A stretch of DNA of 64,000 nucleotides from JAAYCI01 sp964370295 (GTDB lineage: Bacteria > Bacillota > Clostridia > Oscillospirales > Ruminococcaceae). The position numbers and the translations under genes were made by a program. Of this stretch, positions 1-8,923 are shown piece after piece. How positions within the stretch are numbered: the first letter of the stretch is position 1; each line of letters opens with the position of its first letter. The notes below the pieces were generated by a model. The model did no database searches, was not told the origin of the DNA, and worked only from the letters and a program-made list of their open reading frames with translations. The stretch is taken from positions 1 to 64,000 of the forward strand of contig CAYJIR010000002.1 of the NCBI GenBank assembly GCA_964370295.1. Reading direction: 5' to 3'.

Positions 1-75
1 ATTAAGTAACAAATATCATTCATATGCTGTATGATTTACTTTATACGGCAAACCATAATAAAGGAGTGTTCCATC

Positions 76-2604
76 ATGTATGACAAATCAAAATTACAAG
101 GTGCCGATATCAGTATGGAATATTGCGGTATTCCCTTGCAAAGCCCCTATATTTTAACCTCCGGCCCACTCACCTATGCGGCCGAAGGCATGATTCGTGG
201 CCATGAAGCCGGCTGTGGCGCCGTGGTTACCAAAACCATCCGTTTGGGCCGTGCCATTAATCCCGTGTTCCACATTGGCGGCATTGGCCCCACCTCGCTT
301 ATCAACGCCGAAAAATGGGCCGATTCTGAGCGTGAGCTCTGGTATGAACGCGAAATTCCCATGACAAAAAAGGCCGGTGCCGTCGTCATTGGCAGCGTAG
401 GCCACACACCGGATGAAGCACGTGCCATCGTGGAAGACGTAGAAAAAGCCGGCGCCGATATGATAGAGCTTGTGTCCTATGCGGAGGAAACCCTCCTTCC
501 CATGTTGGACTTCACCAAAGAGCATGTAAACATTCCCGTTATTTGCAAACTCAGCGGCAACTGGCCAGACCCCATTGGCTCTGCCAGAAAATGTCTAGAG
601 CATGGCGCCGATGCCATCGCTGCCATCGACTCCATCGGTCCTGCCCTTAAAATCGACATCAACAAGCGCCGCCCTGAAATGCGCGGCACAAATGGTGTGG
701 GCTGGCTTTCGGGTGAGGCCATCCGTCCCATTTCGCTGAACATTAACTATGAAATTGCAAAACAAAACCCACAGCTTAAAGATTTGTATGGCAGTGGTGG
801 CGTAATGAGTGCCGAAGACGCCATGGAATATTTCATGGCCGGCTGTAATGCCGTTGGTGTTTGTACCGTAGGTATTTTGCGTGATATCGACTATATCGAG
901 CACATGTGCTACGATTTATCAAAACTGATTAAAAAACTCGGCTTTAATAGTCTTGAAGAAGCCATTGGTGTGGCACAGGTAAACTTCCCACCCACAGAAT
1001 ATATTGGCCGTTTACAATTCAGCTACAATGCCGATTATGCCCCTTGCCAAGACGCTTGTCCCGCCGGTGTAAATGTGCCCCAATATGTGGAAGATGTTCG
1101 CCGTGGCAACTACACAGAAGCTTACAACCGTGTTAGCCTCACGAACCCCTTCCCCGCCATCTGTGGCCGTGTATGCGACCATCCCTGCGAAAGCAAATGT
1201 CGCCGCGCCGACACAGATGAAAGCGTAGATATTCGTCTGCTAAAACGCACTGCCGCCGACAAAGTGTATGAAAAATATGCCGACGAGCTTCCCATTCCCG
1301 CTGTAAAAAAATCGAATGGCAAAAAAGTAGCCGTCATCGGTGCCGGCCCCGGTGGTTTATCTGCCGCGTACTATCTGGCCAAAGAAGGTTATAAAGTAAA
1401 AGTATTTGAGGCCCTGCCCAAAGCCGGTGGCATGTTGGCTGTGGGCATTCCGGATTACCGCTTGCCTGCCGACATCTTGGCAAAAGAAGTATCTCGCATT
1501 GAGCGCATGGGTGTGGAAATTGTAACCGGCACAACCGTGGACAGCCTCGACAAACTACGCTGCGAAGGTTTCGAGCGTATTTTGATTGCCGTAGGCGCCC
1601 ATGGAGACAGCCCGCTGGACATTACCGGTGCCGACCTCTGTGTTTCCGGTGTTGCCTTCCTCCGCGAATCCAACCTGGGCAAAGCCGCTCGTCTCGACGG
1701 CAAAAAAGTAGCCGTTATCGGCGGTGGCAACGTGGCCGTTGACGCCGCACGCAGTGCTTTGCGTTTAGGTGCTGCAGAGGTTTCCATTGTATACCGTCGT
1801 AGTCGTGATGAAATGCCCGCCTACAAAGAAGAGATTGCCCATGCCGAAGAAGAAGGCGTGAAACTTTGTCTTTTGGCCGCACCCGAAAGTGTAGAGGCTG
1901 GCAAGCTGAACTACACCCCCATGAAATTGGGTGAAGCTGACGAAAGTGGTCGTCGCCGTCCTGTGCCTTCGGGTGAAGCCGCAGTTGCCATGCCGGCCGA
2001 CCTTGTTATTTTGGCCATCGGCCAAAAAATTGTGGCAGACTTTATGCCGGCCATTGTACAAGGACAATTTGAATCGGCTGAAAAAGGCGTATACATTGCG
2101 GGCGACTGCCTATATGGCCCCGCCTCTGTAATCAAAGCCATCGCCTCTGGCCGCGACGCTGCCTGCGAAATAGATAAATCCTTTGGTGGCGAGGGCGCAC
2201 TTATTGATCAAGATGAAAAACGTGAATTGCGTCTCTCCCCCATTACAAACGAACACAACCCCGCTAAGGTATCTGCTTGCCTTTCCGCTTGTTCTCGTAA
2301 AGAGAGCTTTGATGAGGTTGAGCTAGGCCTAGCCGAAGATGCCGCACGCGACGAAGCAGAGCGTTGCTTAAAATGCGGTTGTGTAAACTGTGGGCGTTGT
2401 GTGGCTGTTTGCTGTTATGATGCGCGCACATTAAACTTCCCTGTTATGGAAGTGGACGAAAAAGAATGCCGTGGCTGTGGCATGTGCGTGTCTGTTTGCC
2501 CCACAGGTGCCCTAACTGCTATGGAATTGCCTCAAAACGATGAGGATAAAGCTCTTTATGAGGAGTCTCAAGAATTCTATAGAAAATATTTCACCGCCCA
2601 CTAG
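76..2604 (+). CDS. Fused dihydropyrimidine dehydrogenase-like / GltD-like FAD-FMN-iron-sulfur oxidoreductase
   Basis: This is a cytoplasmic redox protein of about 842 residues. Residues 1-310 resemble the FMN-binding PreA/dihydroorotate dehydrogenase barrel. A GltD-type helical iron-sulfur region follows, with PCQDACPAG near 322 and CGRVCDHPCESKC near 362-375. Then come an FAD site (IGAGPGG near 418), an NAD(P) site (VIGGGNVAVDAA near 546) and a C-terminal two-cluster ferredoxin (CLKCGC near 764, CRGCGMC near 798). These are the parts of dihydropyrimidine dehydrogenase in a permuted order, because the eukaryotic enzyme carries the FMN barrel after the FAD/NAD part. I chose ATG 76 because AAGGAGTG lies 8-15 bases upstream; the open frame continues to 31 without a good site. 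The following molybdopterin hydroxylase and deaminases suggest electron transfer or ring reduction in purine or pyrimidine breakdown. The substrate is not known. Confidence 0.85.
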   Translation: MYDKSKLQGADISMEYCGIPLQSPYILTSGPLTYAAEGMIRGHEAGCGAVVTKTIRLGRAINPVFHIGGIGPTSLINAEKWADSERELWYEREIPMTKKAGAVVIGSVGHTPDEARAIVEDVEKAGADMIELVSYAEETLLPMLDFTKEHVNIPVICKLSGNWPDPIGSARKCLEHGADAIAAIDSIGPALKIDINKRRPEMRGTNGVGWLSGEAIRPISLNINYEIAKQNPQLKDLYGSGGVMSAEDAMEYFMAGCNAVGVCTVGILRDIDYIEHMCYDLSKLIKKLGFNSLEEAIGVAQVNFPPTEYIGRLQFSYNADYAPCQDACPAGVNVPQYVEDVRRGNYTEAYNRVSLTNPFPAICGRVCDHPCESKCRRADTDESVDIRLLKRTAADKVYEKYADELPIPAVKKSNGKKVAVIGAGPGGLSAAYYLAKEGYKVKVFEALPKAGGMLAVGIPDYRLPADILAKEVSRIERMGVEIVTGTTVDSLDKLRCEGFERILIAVGAHGDSPLDITGADLCVSGVAFLRESNLGKAARLDGKKVAVIGGGNVAVDAARSALRLGAAEVSIVYRRSRDEMPAYKEEIAHAEEEGVKLCLLAAPESVEAGKLNYTPMKLGEADESGRRRPVPSGEAAVAMPADLVILAIGQKIVADFMPAIVQGQFESAEKGVYIAGDCLYGPASVIKAIASGRDAACEIDKSFGGEGALIDQDEKRELRLSPITNEHNPAKVSACLSACSRKESFDEVELGLAEDAARDEAERCLKCGCVNCGRCVAVCCYDARTLNFPVMEVDEKECRGCGMCVSVCPTGALTAMELPQNDEDKALYEESQEFYRKYFTAH

Positions 2605-2882
2605 GGTTTATGGTTTCCTGCGCCGATGGGCACAGATAGCTTATCTGTACAGCAAAACATACCCCACCGGCTGGGTGAATAAAGTGGACAACAAGGCCAA
2701 GCCTATTTTGCAAATATCATCAAACAATAGGCCAACGGCATTTGGAACGGGGACTTTTGCATCGCCGTCGTCCCCCTTGGGTTACACACCGGTTTCATTT
2801 TCCGTTTCTCTTTTAGTATGCACCAACAGACGGCGCAGCATTTTTTGCTGTGTCGTCTTTTTCTTGAAAAGGAGGGAAATAT
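2605..2882 (+). promoter_or_regulatory. Structured leader of the molybdopterin hydroxylase gene with attenuator hairpin (candidate riboswitch)
   Basis: These 278 bases hold no credible gene. Several stems can be drawn: CAGATA/TATCTG near 2635-2650, GCCTATT/AATAGGC near 2700-2734, and GGGGAC/GTCCCC near 2750-2782. The leader ends in a terminator-like hairpin (2828-2858) followed by a T run. Only about 24 bases separate that hairpin from the ATG at 2883, and they hold the AAAAGGAGGG ribosome site, so no promoter can fit between them. The hairpin therefore probably acts as a conditional terminator. I could not match the leader to a riboswitch class I know. Confidence 0.45.
2828..2862 (+). terminator. 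Intrinsic terminator or attenuator before the xanthine dehydrogenase-like gene
   Basis: A 13-base arm at 2828-2840 pairs, with two mismatched or wobble positions, with 2846-2858 and is followed by CTTTTTCTT. It is placed immediately before a strong ribosome binding site. Confidence 0.65.
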
Positions 2883-5153
2883 ATGTATCGTTCTACCAAT
2901 TATCGGCGTGATGGCATTGCAAAGGTTACCGGAAAAGCACAATATGCCGCTGATATTTCTTTTCCAAATATGGTACATGCCGCTGTGGTTCGCAGCCCCA
3001 TCGCCCACGGAAACATTGTGAGTATCCATAGCGAAAAAGCACTCGCTTTACCCGGTATTATAGCCGTTTATACCGCAAAAGACATTCCCGGCATACCCGC
3101 TATGCCCAAAGAGCGCCCTATACTTTGCCCTAATCGCGTGCGTTATATTGGCGACGGAGTTGCTTTGGTAGTGGCCGAGACAATGGCACTGGCCAAAGAA
3201 GGCGCAAAACTTATTGAAGTTAGTTACGAAGAGCTCCCTGCTCTTTTAGACCCAACACTTGCCCTTTTGGATAACGCGGTTCCTATCCACGAAAATGGCA
3301 ACCAAATTTGCCGCTATATAACCAAACGCGGAAATGCACAACAGGCCATCGAAGAAGCGCCACATCGTCTTTCTCGTACTTATTCAACCCACCGTGTGCA
3401 ACACACAAGCCTTGAAACCGAGGCCGTGGTGGCCAGCTATGATGGCTGCAACGGTGAAATGCATCTACATTGCCCCATCAACAGCCCCTTTGTTATTCGT
3501 AAAATCGTGGCCGATACTTTGGCATGTCCTCTTTGCGATGTGCGCGTGGTACCCTCTGTGATCGGAGGTAGCTTTGGCGGCAAAAACTACGACATTGCCG
3601 TGGCCGCTTCGCGCGCAGCTTTGGTTAGCCGCCTGCTTTCTCGGCCATGCAAAATTGTGTTAAGCCGCGAAGAATCTATACAAGAGGGCACAAAACGCCA
3701 CCCCCTGCAAGCACATTACAACGTGGGTTTTGACGAGGACGGGCGCTTACTTGGCATGGAAATTAACCTGCTTTTGGACGGCGGTGCCTACACCAGCAAA
3801 ACCTTCCCTGTCACCAGCCGCATGGCTATAGAAGCCACCGGGCCCTATGTGGTGCCCCATGTGGACACGGTATCCACTGCCGTATACACAAACCATGTTT
3901 ACTCCGACGCCTTGCGCGGCTTTGGCTCACCTCAGGTAGATTTTTGCAGCGAAAGTTTGCTGGATGAAATTGCAGCATTTCTGGGCAAAGATCCTTTGGA
4001 AGTGCGTCGCCTAAATATGCTAAGAGAGAACAGTGTCTCTGCTTTTGGGCAAACCATGAAAAATGTCACTCTCGACGCTTGCTTACAAGCTTTACAACAG
4101 CAGTTGAATATCGAAGAAAAAAGGCGTGAATTTGCCGCTTTTAATGCCGTCAATCCACAATTAAAAAAAGGCCTTGGCATTTGTTTTCTACATCGAGGCG
4201 AATCTTTTGGCGCTGCAGGGCAGGGCTTGGATGTAGCACAGGGTGCCGTTAGTATACAGCAAGACGGCAGTATTTTCATTCATTCTTCCATCGCCGAAGT
4301 GGGTCAGGGCGCCCATGCCATGATGATCCAACTGCTCCACGAATATTTTTCGATACCTTGCGATAAAATCCGCCTAAGCCGCGTAGACACGTCTTCTTCT
4401 CCCGATGCCGGTCCCACCGTGGCCACACGTGGCACCGTGTTTTCCGGCGGGGCCGTATTGGACGCTGCAAAACAACTTGCCAAAAAAATGGCCGCTTATG
4501 CCAAAACACATGTGGGAACAGAGGATATCCTCTTTATAAATGAATGTCTTGTTAGCCGTCATGAACCAGAGAGAAAAGTATCTTTCAACAGCCTAGTTAA
4601 AGAAATTTTCGCCGCGGGTGACCACCTTAACGCGTATGGCTTTTTCTCTGCACCTCCCTTACAATACGACAAAAGCTGTGGCGTAGGCGAAGCATATTGG
4701 AGCTTTGTATACGGCGTGGCCGCCGCCGAAGTCAGCGTAGACCTGCGCACGGGTGCCGTTTCGGTAGACCATTACTATGGTGTGCACGATGTGGGCCACG
4801 CCTTCGATTTGCAAGAAGTGAACGGACAAATTATGGGTGGTATTTCCATGGGCCTTGGCTATGCTTTGCTTGAGGAGGTGGAAATGGAAACCGGAAAAAT
4901 TCAAAATCTCAATTTGGAAAGCTATCTTTTGCCCACAGCAATGGATATGCCACAAATGCACCCCATCGTGCTGGAGCATCCAGGGCCTGTAGGTCCGCTT
5001 GGTGCTAAAGGCCTAGGTGAACCAAGCACCTGTGTGGTAGCTCCCGCCATTGTTAACGCTATCCATGATGCCTGTGGCAAACGTATTTGCCACCTTCCTG
5101 CCAACTTAGAGCATGTGGCCCTTGGTAAATTTTTAAAGAAAAATTCAAACTAG
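2883..5153 (+). CDS. Xanthine dehydrogenase family molybdopterin-binding subunit
   Basis: This is the large molybdopterin subunit of a xanthine dehydrogenase/aldehyde oxidase family hydroxylase, which hydroxylates purines or other N-heterocycles. At 756 residues it has the usual length. The N-terminal hammerhead domain covers roughly residues 1-130 and the Mo-binding domains the rest. Visible motifs are GGSFGGKNYD near 228, LRGFGSPQ near 344 (the conserved active-site arginine loop) and GAKGLGEPS near 707, which carries the catalytic glutamate. A strong AAAAGGAGGG site supports the start. The partner FAD and [2Fe-2S] subunits are not in the window; they may lie upstream of base 1, or the neighbouring FMN/FAD/iron-sulfur protein may take electrons instead. 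The substrate is probably a purine, judged from the deaminases that follow, but the sequence does not prove it. Confidence 0.88.
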   Translation: MYRSTNYRRDGIAKVTGKAQYAADISFPNMVHAAVVRSPIAHGNIVSIHSEKALALPGIIAVYTAKDIPGIPAMPKERPILCPNRVRYIGDGVALVVAETMALAKEGAKLIEVSYEELPALLDPTLALLDNAVPIHENGNQICRYITKRGNAQQAIEEAPHRLSRTYSTHRVQHTSLETEAVVASYDGCNGEMHLHCPINSPFVIRKIVADTLACPLCDVRVVPSVIGGSFGGKNYDIAVAASRAALVSRLLSRPCKIVLSREESIQEGTKRHPLQAHYNVGFDEDGRLLGMEINLLLDGGAYTSKTFPVTSRMAIEATGPYVVPHVDTVSTAVYTNHVYSDALRGFGSPQVDFCSESLLDEIAAFLGKDPLEVRRLNMLRENSVSAFGQTMKNVTLDACLQALQQQLNIEEKRREFAAFNAVNPQLKKGLGICFLHRGESFGAAGQGLDVAQGAVSIQQDGSIFIHSSIAEVGQGAHAMMIQLLHEYFSIPCDKIRLSRVDTSSSPDAGPTVATRGTVFSGGAVLDAAKQLAKKMAAYAKTHVGTEDILFINECLVSRHEPERKVSFNSLVKEIFAAGDHLNAYGFFSAPPLQYDKSCGVGEAYWSFVYGVAAAEVSVDLRTGAVSVDHYYGVHDVGHAFDLQEVNGQIMGGISMGLGYALLEEVEMETGKIQNLNLESYLLPTAMDMPQMHPIVLEHPGPVGPLGAKGLGEPSTCVVAPAIVNAIHDACGKRICHLPANLEHVALGKFLKKNSN

Positions 5154-5165
5154 GAGAAAATTATA

Positions 5166-6506
5166 ATGAAAACTTTAATTCAGAATGCATGGATGCTTAC
5201 CATGAACGACAACTATGATATTATCCGCGACGCTTATGTAGTGATAGAGGACAATCTCATTGTCGAAGTGGGCCAAGGGGAACAGTCCATGCAAACATGG
5301 TTGCCACAGTGCGAACAAGTGGTTGATGCCACGGGAAAAATTCTGATGCCCGGCATGGTAAACGCGCATTCCCACATGTTTCAAACCTTTATGCGTGGTC
5401 TTGGCGACGACAAACCCCTTTTTCAATGGCTCAGTGAAGAAATTTGGCCGTTTTCGGTGCTTATGAGTGAAGACGATTTTTATTATGCGGCCTTGCTTGG
5501 CTGTGTAGAAAACCTAAAAACCGGCGCCACCTCAATTATAGACCAACATTATGTCTACACCAGCCTTGCCAACGGAGATCGTGTATTTGAAGCAATGGAA
5601 AAAGCGGGTATTCGCGGCAATTTATGCCGCTGCTTTACAAACTCTGTCTATCGCGAAGAATTTCGTGAAACCGAGGAAACCATTCTTGGCGAGATCCGCC
5701 GTCTGCACGAAACTTGGCACAACAAAAAAGGACGACTTTCTCTGTCTATGGGGCCTTTAAACCCATGGGGCGTAACGCCGGATTTGTTCATAAGCAGTAA
5801 GGCACTGGCCAGAGAGCTGGGCATTAAGTTTCAAGTTCATACGGCAGAAACCGAAGACGTGGTAGCACGTACGGCTGAGCTGCACAATGGCATGCGCAAT
5901 CTTGAATTTTTTGAAAGCATGGGTATTTTGGACGAAAACACCCAGCTGGTACACAGTGTATGGCTGAGTGATGCCGAATTGGCCATTTTGGAAAAATACA
6001 AACCTCAAATCGTGCACTGCCCGGTAGCCAATATGTATCTTGCCTCTGGCGTGGCGCGTGTGCCGGAGTTTTTGCAGGCCGGCAACCCCGTGGCTTTAGC
6101 CACAGATGGCCCAGGCAGCAACAACAGCCAAGACATGCTTTCCACTTTAAAATACACAGCCTGCCTCCATAAAATCCACAATTTAAACGCCCAAATCATC
6201 TATCCAAAACAAGTTCTTCAAATGGCCACACGCAACGGTGCCATTGCCATGGGCGACGATAGCTTGGGGCAAATTGCTGCCGGCATGAAAGCCGATCTTG
6301 TGCTTGTTGATTATAAAAAACCCCATATTTCCCCTGTTCATAAAGCCGATTCCGCCTTGGTATATAATGCCACCGGCAACGATGTGGATACCGTTTTTGT
6401 AAATGGTGAACTTGTGGTGCAAAACAAACAATCTACCCTTGTAGACGAGGCCGCTTTAATAGAAGAATGCCAAGAACGCATTGCTTTTATCCGAGCAAAA
6501 ATGTAA
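5166..6506 (+). CDS. Amidohydrolase of the SsnA / TRZ-ATZ deaminase family
   Basis: A metal-dependent deaminase or hydrolase with the amidohydrolase barrel, 446 residues. Metal and catalytic motifs are NAHSHMFQT near 64-72, the VHTAET histidine near 224, HSVW near 263 and ATDGPGSNN near 312. The motif set matches the 8-oxoguanine/guanine deaminase, SsnA and S-adenosylhomocysteine deaminase group. It starts 13 bases after the hydroxylase gene behind AGGAGAAAA, so the two are almost certainly cotranscribed. Together they suggest aminopurine deamination coupled to ring hydroxylation. The exact substrate cannot be read from sequence. Confidence 0.85.
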   Translation: MKTLIQNAWMLTMNDNYDIIRDAYVVIEDNLIVEVGQGEQSMQTWLPQCEQVVDATGKILMPGMVNAHSHMFQTFMRGLGDDKPLFQWLSEEIWPFSVLMSEDDFYYAALLGCVENLKTGATSIIDQHYVYTSLANGDRVFEAMEKAGIRGNLCRCFTNSVYREEFRETEETILGEIRRLHETWHNKKGRLSLSMGPLNPWGVTPDLFISSKALARELGIKFQVHTAETEDVVARTAELHNGMRNLEFFESMGILDENTQLVHSVWLSDAELAILEKYKPQIVHCPVANMYLASGVARVPEFLQAGNPVALATDGPGSNNSQDMLSTLKYTACLHKIHNLNAQIIYPKQVLQMATRNGAIAMGDDSLGQIAAGMKADLVLVDYKKPHISPVHKADSALVYNATGNDVDTVFVNGELVVQNKQSTLVDEAALIEECQERIAFIRAKM

Positions 6507-6621
6507 GATTTAACTTGCTAGCAGTTGCCTTTATTGCAAAAACAAGGTACAATGATATGTGGACTTCAAAAACCATATTATCCAACCATGTTTTTTACAA
6601 GTAGTAAGCCTGTGAAAAACG

Positions 6622-6635
6622 CACAGAAAGCGAGA
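6622..6635 (+). repeat. 14-base direct repeat before the GntR gene (copy 1)
   Basis: CACAGAAAGCGAGA sits 9 bases before the ATG at 6645. The identical 14 bases occur at 7409-7422, 8 bases before the next gene. It could be an atypical ribosome site or part of a regulator binding site. Confidence 0.5.
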
Positions 6636-6644
6636 GTTTGCCCC

Positions 6645-7370
6645 ATGGCAAGAACTAACTATAGCACCTATATGGCTATTAAGCATCAACTGCTTCATAT
6701 TTTTAAAACCGAGACATTCGAACGCAATAAGTTGCCACCAGAATCTGCCTTGGCCTCTCGCCTGGGCATCAGTTTGGTCACTTTGCGCGAGGCTCTTTTG
6801 ATGCTGGCATTAGAGGGTTATATCACCAAACGGCATGGAAGCGGCAACTATCTCCACCCCAGCACACTCGATCACGAAAATCGTAGTTTATATTTTGTGG
6901 ATTGCCTAGAAAACGATGGCTATAAGGTGCAACTAAAACAACTTTCCCCTACCATTGTGCCTGCAAGCGAAGATGTTGCATCACATCTTCGCATCGATGT
7001 AGGTGACACTGTGGTGCGAAATAACCTGCTCTATTTTGCCAATAAAACACCCGCCATCCTATCTCGCGGTTTTTTTCCCACCTACTTACTCATCACCGAC
7101 GATCTAAAGCATTTGGAGTTTGCCCATGTTCATGTTTGGATACATCAGGCTATGGGGCGCGAGGTGGCGCATTCTTTAAATAATTACTCCCCTCTTGCCA
7201 TTGAAGAAACAGAGGCGAAATTGCTCTCTTTACCCATCGGCTTCCCCATCATATCCTCTAAACAAACCTTTTACGATGTTCAAGATGTGCCCATTTTGTT
7301 CAACAACCATTATTTCAACCCCAATGTTTATCAACTTAAAACCCTTCAAAATTGGGATTTGGAAAAATAA
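6645..7370 (+). CDS. GntR family transcriptional regulator with UTRA effector domain
   Basis: A 241-residue DNA-binding regulator. Residues 1-70 form the GntR winged helix-turn-helix, recognisable in LPPESALASRLGISLVTLREAL and in GYITKRHGSGNYL. Residues about 85-235 match the UTRA ligand-binding fold of the HutC subfamily. I place the start at ATG 6645 because the GntR domain normally begins at this point and the upstream reading (from 6525) looks non-coding. It lies between the two deaminase genes on the same strand and most likely regulates this cluster in response to a catabolic intermediate. Confidence 0.85.
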   Translation: MARTNYSTYMAIKHQLLHIFKTETFERNKLPPESALASRLGISLVTLREALLMLALEGYITKRHGSGNYLHPSTLDHENRSLYFVDCLENDGYKVQLKQLSPTIVPASEDVASHLRIDVGDTVVRNNLLYFANKTPAILSRGFFPTYLLITDDLKHLEFAHVHVWIHQAMGREVAHSLNNYSPLAIEETEAKLLSLPIGFPIISSKQTFYDVQDVPILFNNHYFNPNVYQLKTLQNWDLEK

Positions 7371-7408
7371 TACACCCCCATACATAAGCTTATTTCACTT
7401 TATTCTTT

Positions 7409-7422
7409 CACAGAAAGCGAGA
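7409..7422 (+). repeat. 14-base direct repeat before the second deaminase gene (copy 2)
   Basis: Identical in 14 of 14 bases to 6622-6635 and placed at nearly the same distance from a start codon (ATG 7431). Confidence 0.5.
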
Positions 7423-7430
7423 ACATAAGT

Positions 7431-8852
7431 ATGATAGATATTTTATTAACCAACGCCATCGTAGTGAGCGTAAATAAAAACCGCGATGTATTCTTTAACG
7501 GCGCCCTTGCCATACAAGGAGACACCATTGTAGATGTAGGTCCTGCGGCCGAGCTAGAGGCACGATATGCCGGTAACTGTGCCAAAACACAAGACATGGG
7601 CGGAAAGATTTTATTTCCCGGTTTTGTAAGCACACACAACCACCTGTTTCAAACCTTGCTAAAAGGCCTGGGCGACGACATGGTGTTAAAAGACTGGTTG
7701 GAAACGATGACTTTTCCCGCAGCCACCAACCTGCGCTACGAAGACTGCTACAGAGCCTCTGTTTTAGGTTGCTTAGAGGGCTTGCACAGTGGTATTACCA
7801 CCAACCTAGACTACATGTATCCACATCCCGCAGAAAACCTTTCCGACGCTGTTATAGACGCCTTCCGTGATCTTGGTGTCCGTGGTATATTAGGCCGTGG
7901 ATGCATGAACACAGGCGCACAATTTGGCGTGCAGCGTGGTATCATGCAAGAAACCGCTGTAATTGAAAAAGACGTATACCGTTTATTTGATAAATATCAC
8001 AACAGCGAAGATGGACGCATCAAAGTTTGGGTGGCTCCTGCCGCCATTTGGTCAAACACCAAAGAGAATTTGCAGATGCTATGGCGCATTGCCAACGAAT
8101 ATAAGTCGGGTTTCACTGTACACATTTCCGAAACCCCCTTCGATCGCAACGCCGCCAGCGAATTGCACGGCAAACCGGATGCAGAGGTGCTGGAAGAACT
8201 GGGTATTCTTGGCCCCAATGTGCTCATGGTGCATTGCTGTTATCTCTCTGACAAAGACATTGCCTTGGCAAAAGAGCACGACATGAAAATTTCGCACAAT
8301 GTTTGCTCGAACCAGTATCTCTCCTCGGGTGTTGCCGACGTGCCAAAAATGTTGGAAAATGGGCTAACAGTGTCTTTAGGTGTGGATGGCGCTGCCAGCA
8401 ATAACGCCCAAGATATGGTAGAGCTGATGAAATTTACAGCTCTGCAGCACAAGGTAAACACACGCAATCCCTTGGCTATGTCAGCGGAAAAAGTTCTTGA
8501 AATGGCTACCATAGATGGTGCACGTGCCCTGGGCATGGAAAATGATATTGGCTCTTTAGAAGCAGGAAAAAAAGCCGATGTTGTAGTGTTCGATCCCATG
8601 AAATGCCCCAAAGCAATTCCCATGCACAACCCGGTCTCCACCTTGGTATACTCCTCTTCTTTACAAAACATTGTAAGCGTTTACATTAACGGCAAGCCCG
8701 TTTTGGAAAATGGTGTAGTCCTTACGGTGGATAACGAAGAAAACGAATACAGAAAAGCACAAATCTGTGCGGAAAATTTATGTGCTCGTGGCAACATCAC
8801 AAACCGTCGTGAAGGGCACAAATGGAACAATCCCTATGCCAAAAACAATTAA
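7431..8852 (+). CDS. Second amidohydrolase of the SsnA / TRZ-ATZ deaminase family
   Basis: A 473-residue member of the same family as the gene at 5166. Metal motifs are STHNHLFQT near 67-75, VHISET near 230, VHCC near 266 and GVDGAASNN near 317. It is clearly diverged from the first copy, so a different substrate is likely rather than a recent duplication. No strong AGGAGG site precedes the ATG; instead the repeat CACAGAAAGCGAGA lies 8 bases upstream. Candidate activities for the family are guanine, 8-oxoguanine, hydroxyatrazine-like or adenosyl substrate deamination. Confidence 0.84.
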   Translation: MIDILLTNAIVVSVNKNRDVFFNGALAIQGDTIVDVGPAAELEARYAGNCAKTQDMGGKILFPGFVSTHNHLFQTLLKGLGDDMVLKDWLETMTFPAATNLRYEDCYRASVLGCLEGLHSGITTNLDYMYPHPAENLSDAVIDAFRDLGVRGILGRGCMNTGAQFGVQRGIMQETAVIEKDVYRLFDKYHNSEDGRIKVWVAPAAIWSNTKENLQMLWRIANEYKSGFTVHISETPFDRNAASELHGKPDAEVLEELGILGPNVLMVHCCYLSDKDIALAKEHDMKISHNVCSNQYLSSGVADVPKMLENGLTVSLGVDGAASNNAQDMVELMKFTALQHKVNTRNPLAMSAEKVLEMATIDGARALGMENDIGSLEAGKKADVVVFDPMKCPKAIPMHNPVSTLVYSSSLQNIVSVYINGKPVLENGVVLTVDNEENEYRKAQICAENLCARGNITNRREGHKWNNPYAKNN

Positions 8853-8923
8853 CACAATCTAAGACATTGCTTTTTATTTTATAGTATGTTTTAAATTGAA
8901 TTTAATTTTGGGGAGATATGAAC

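Noticed and set aside
2540..2911. 123-codon plus-strand frame spanning the gap between the first two genes
   Set aside because: It overlaps the end of one gene and the start of the next in another frame, has no ribosome site and runs through the terminator hairpin.
2883..8852. Selenocysteine codons in the purine-type cluster
   Set aside because: No in-frame TGA or SECIS-like stem is seen in the hydroxylase or neighbours; related loci are selenium-linked, but nothing here shows it directly.
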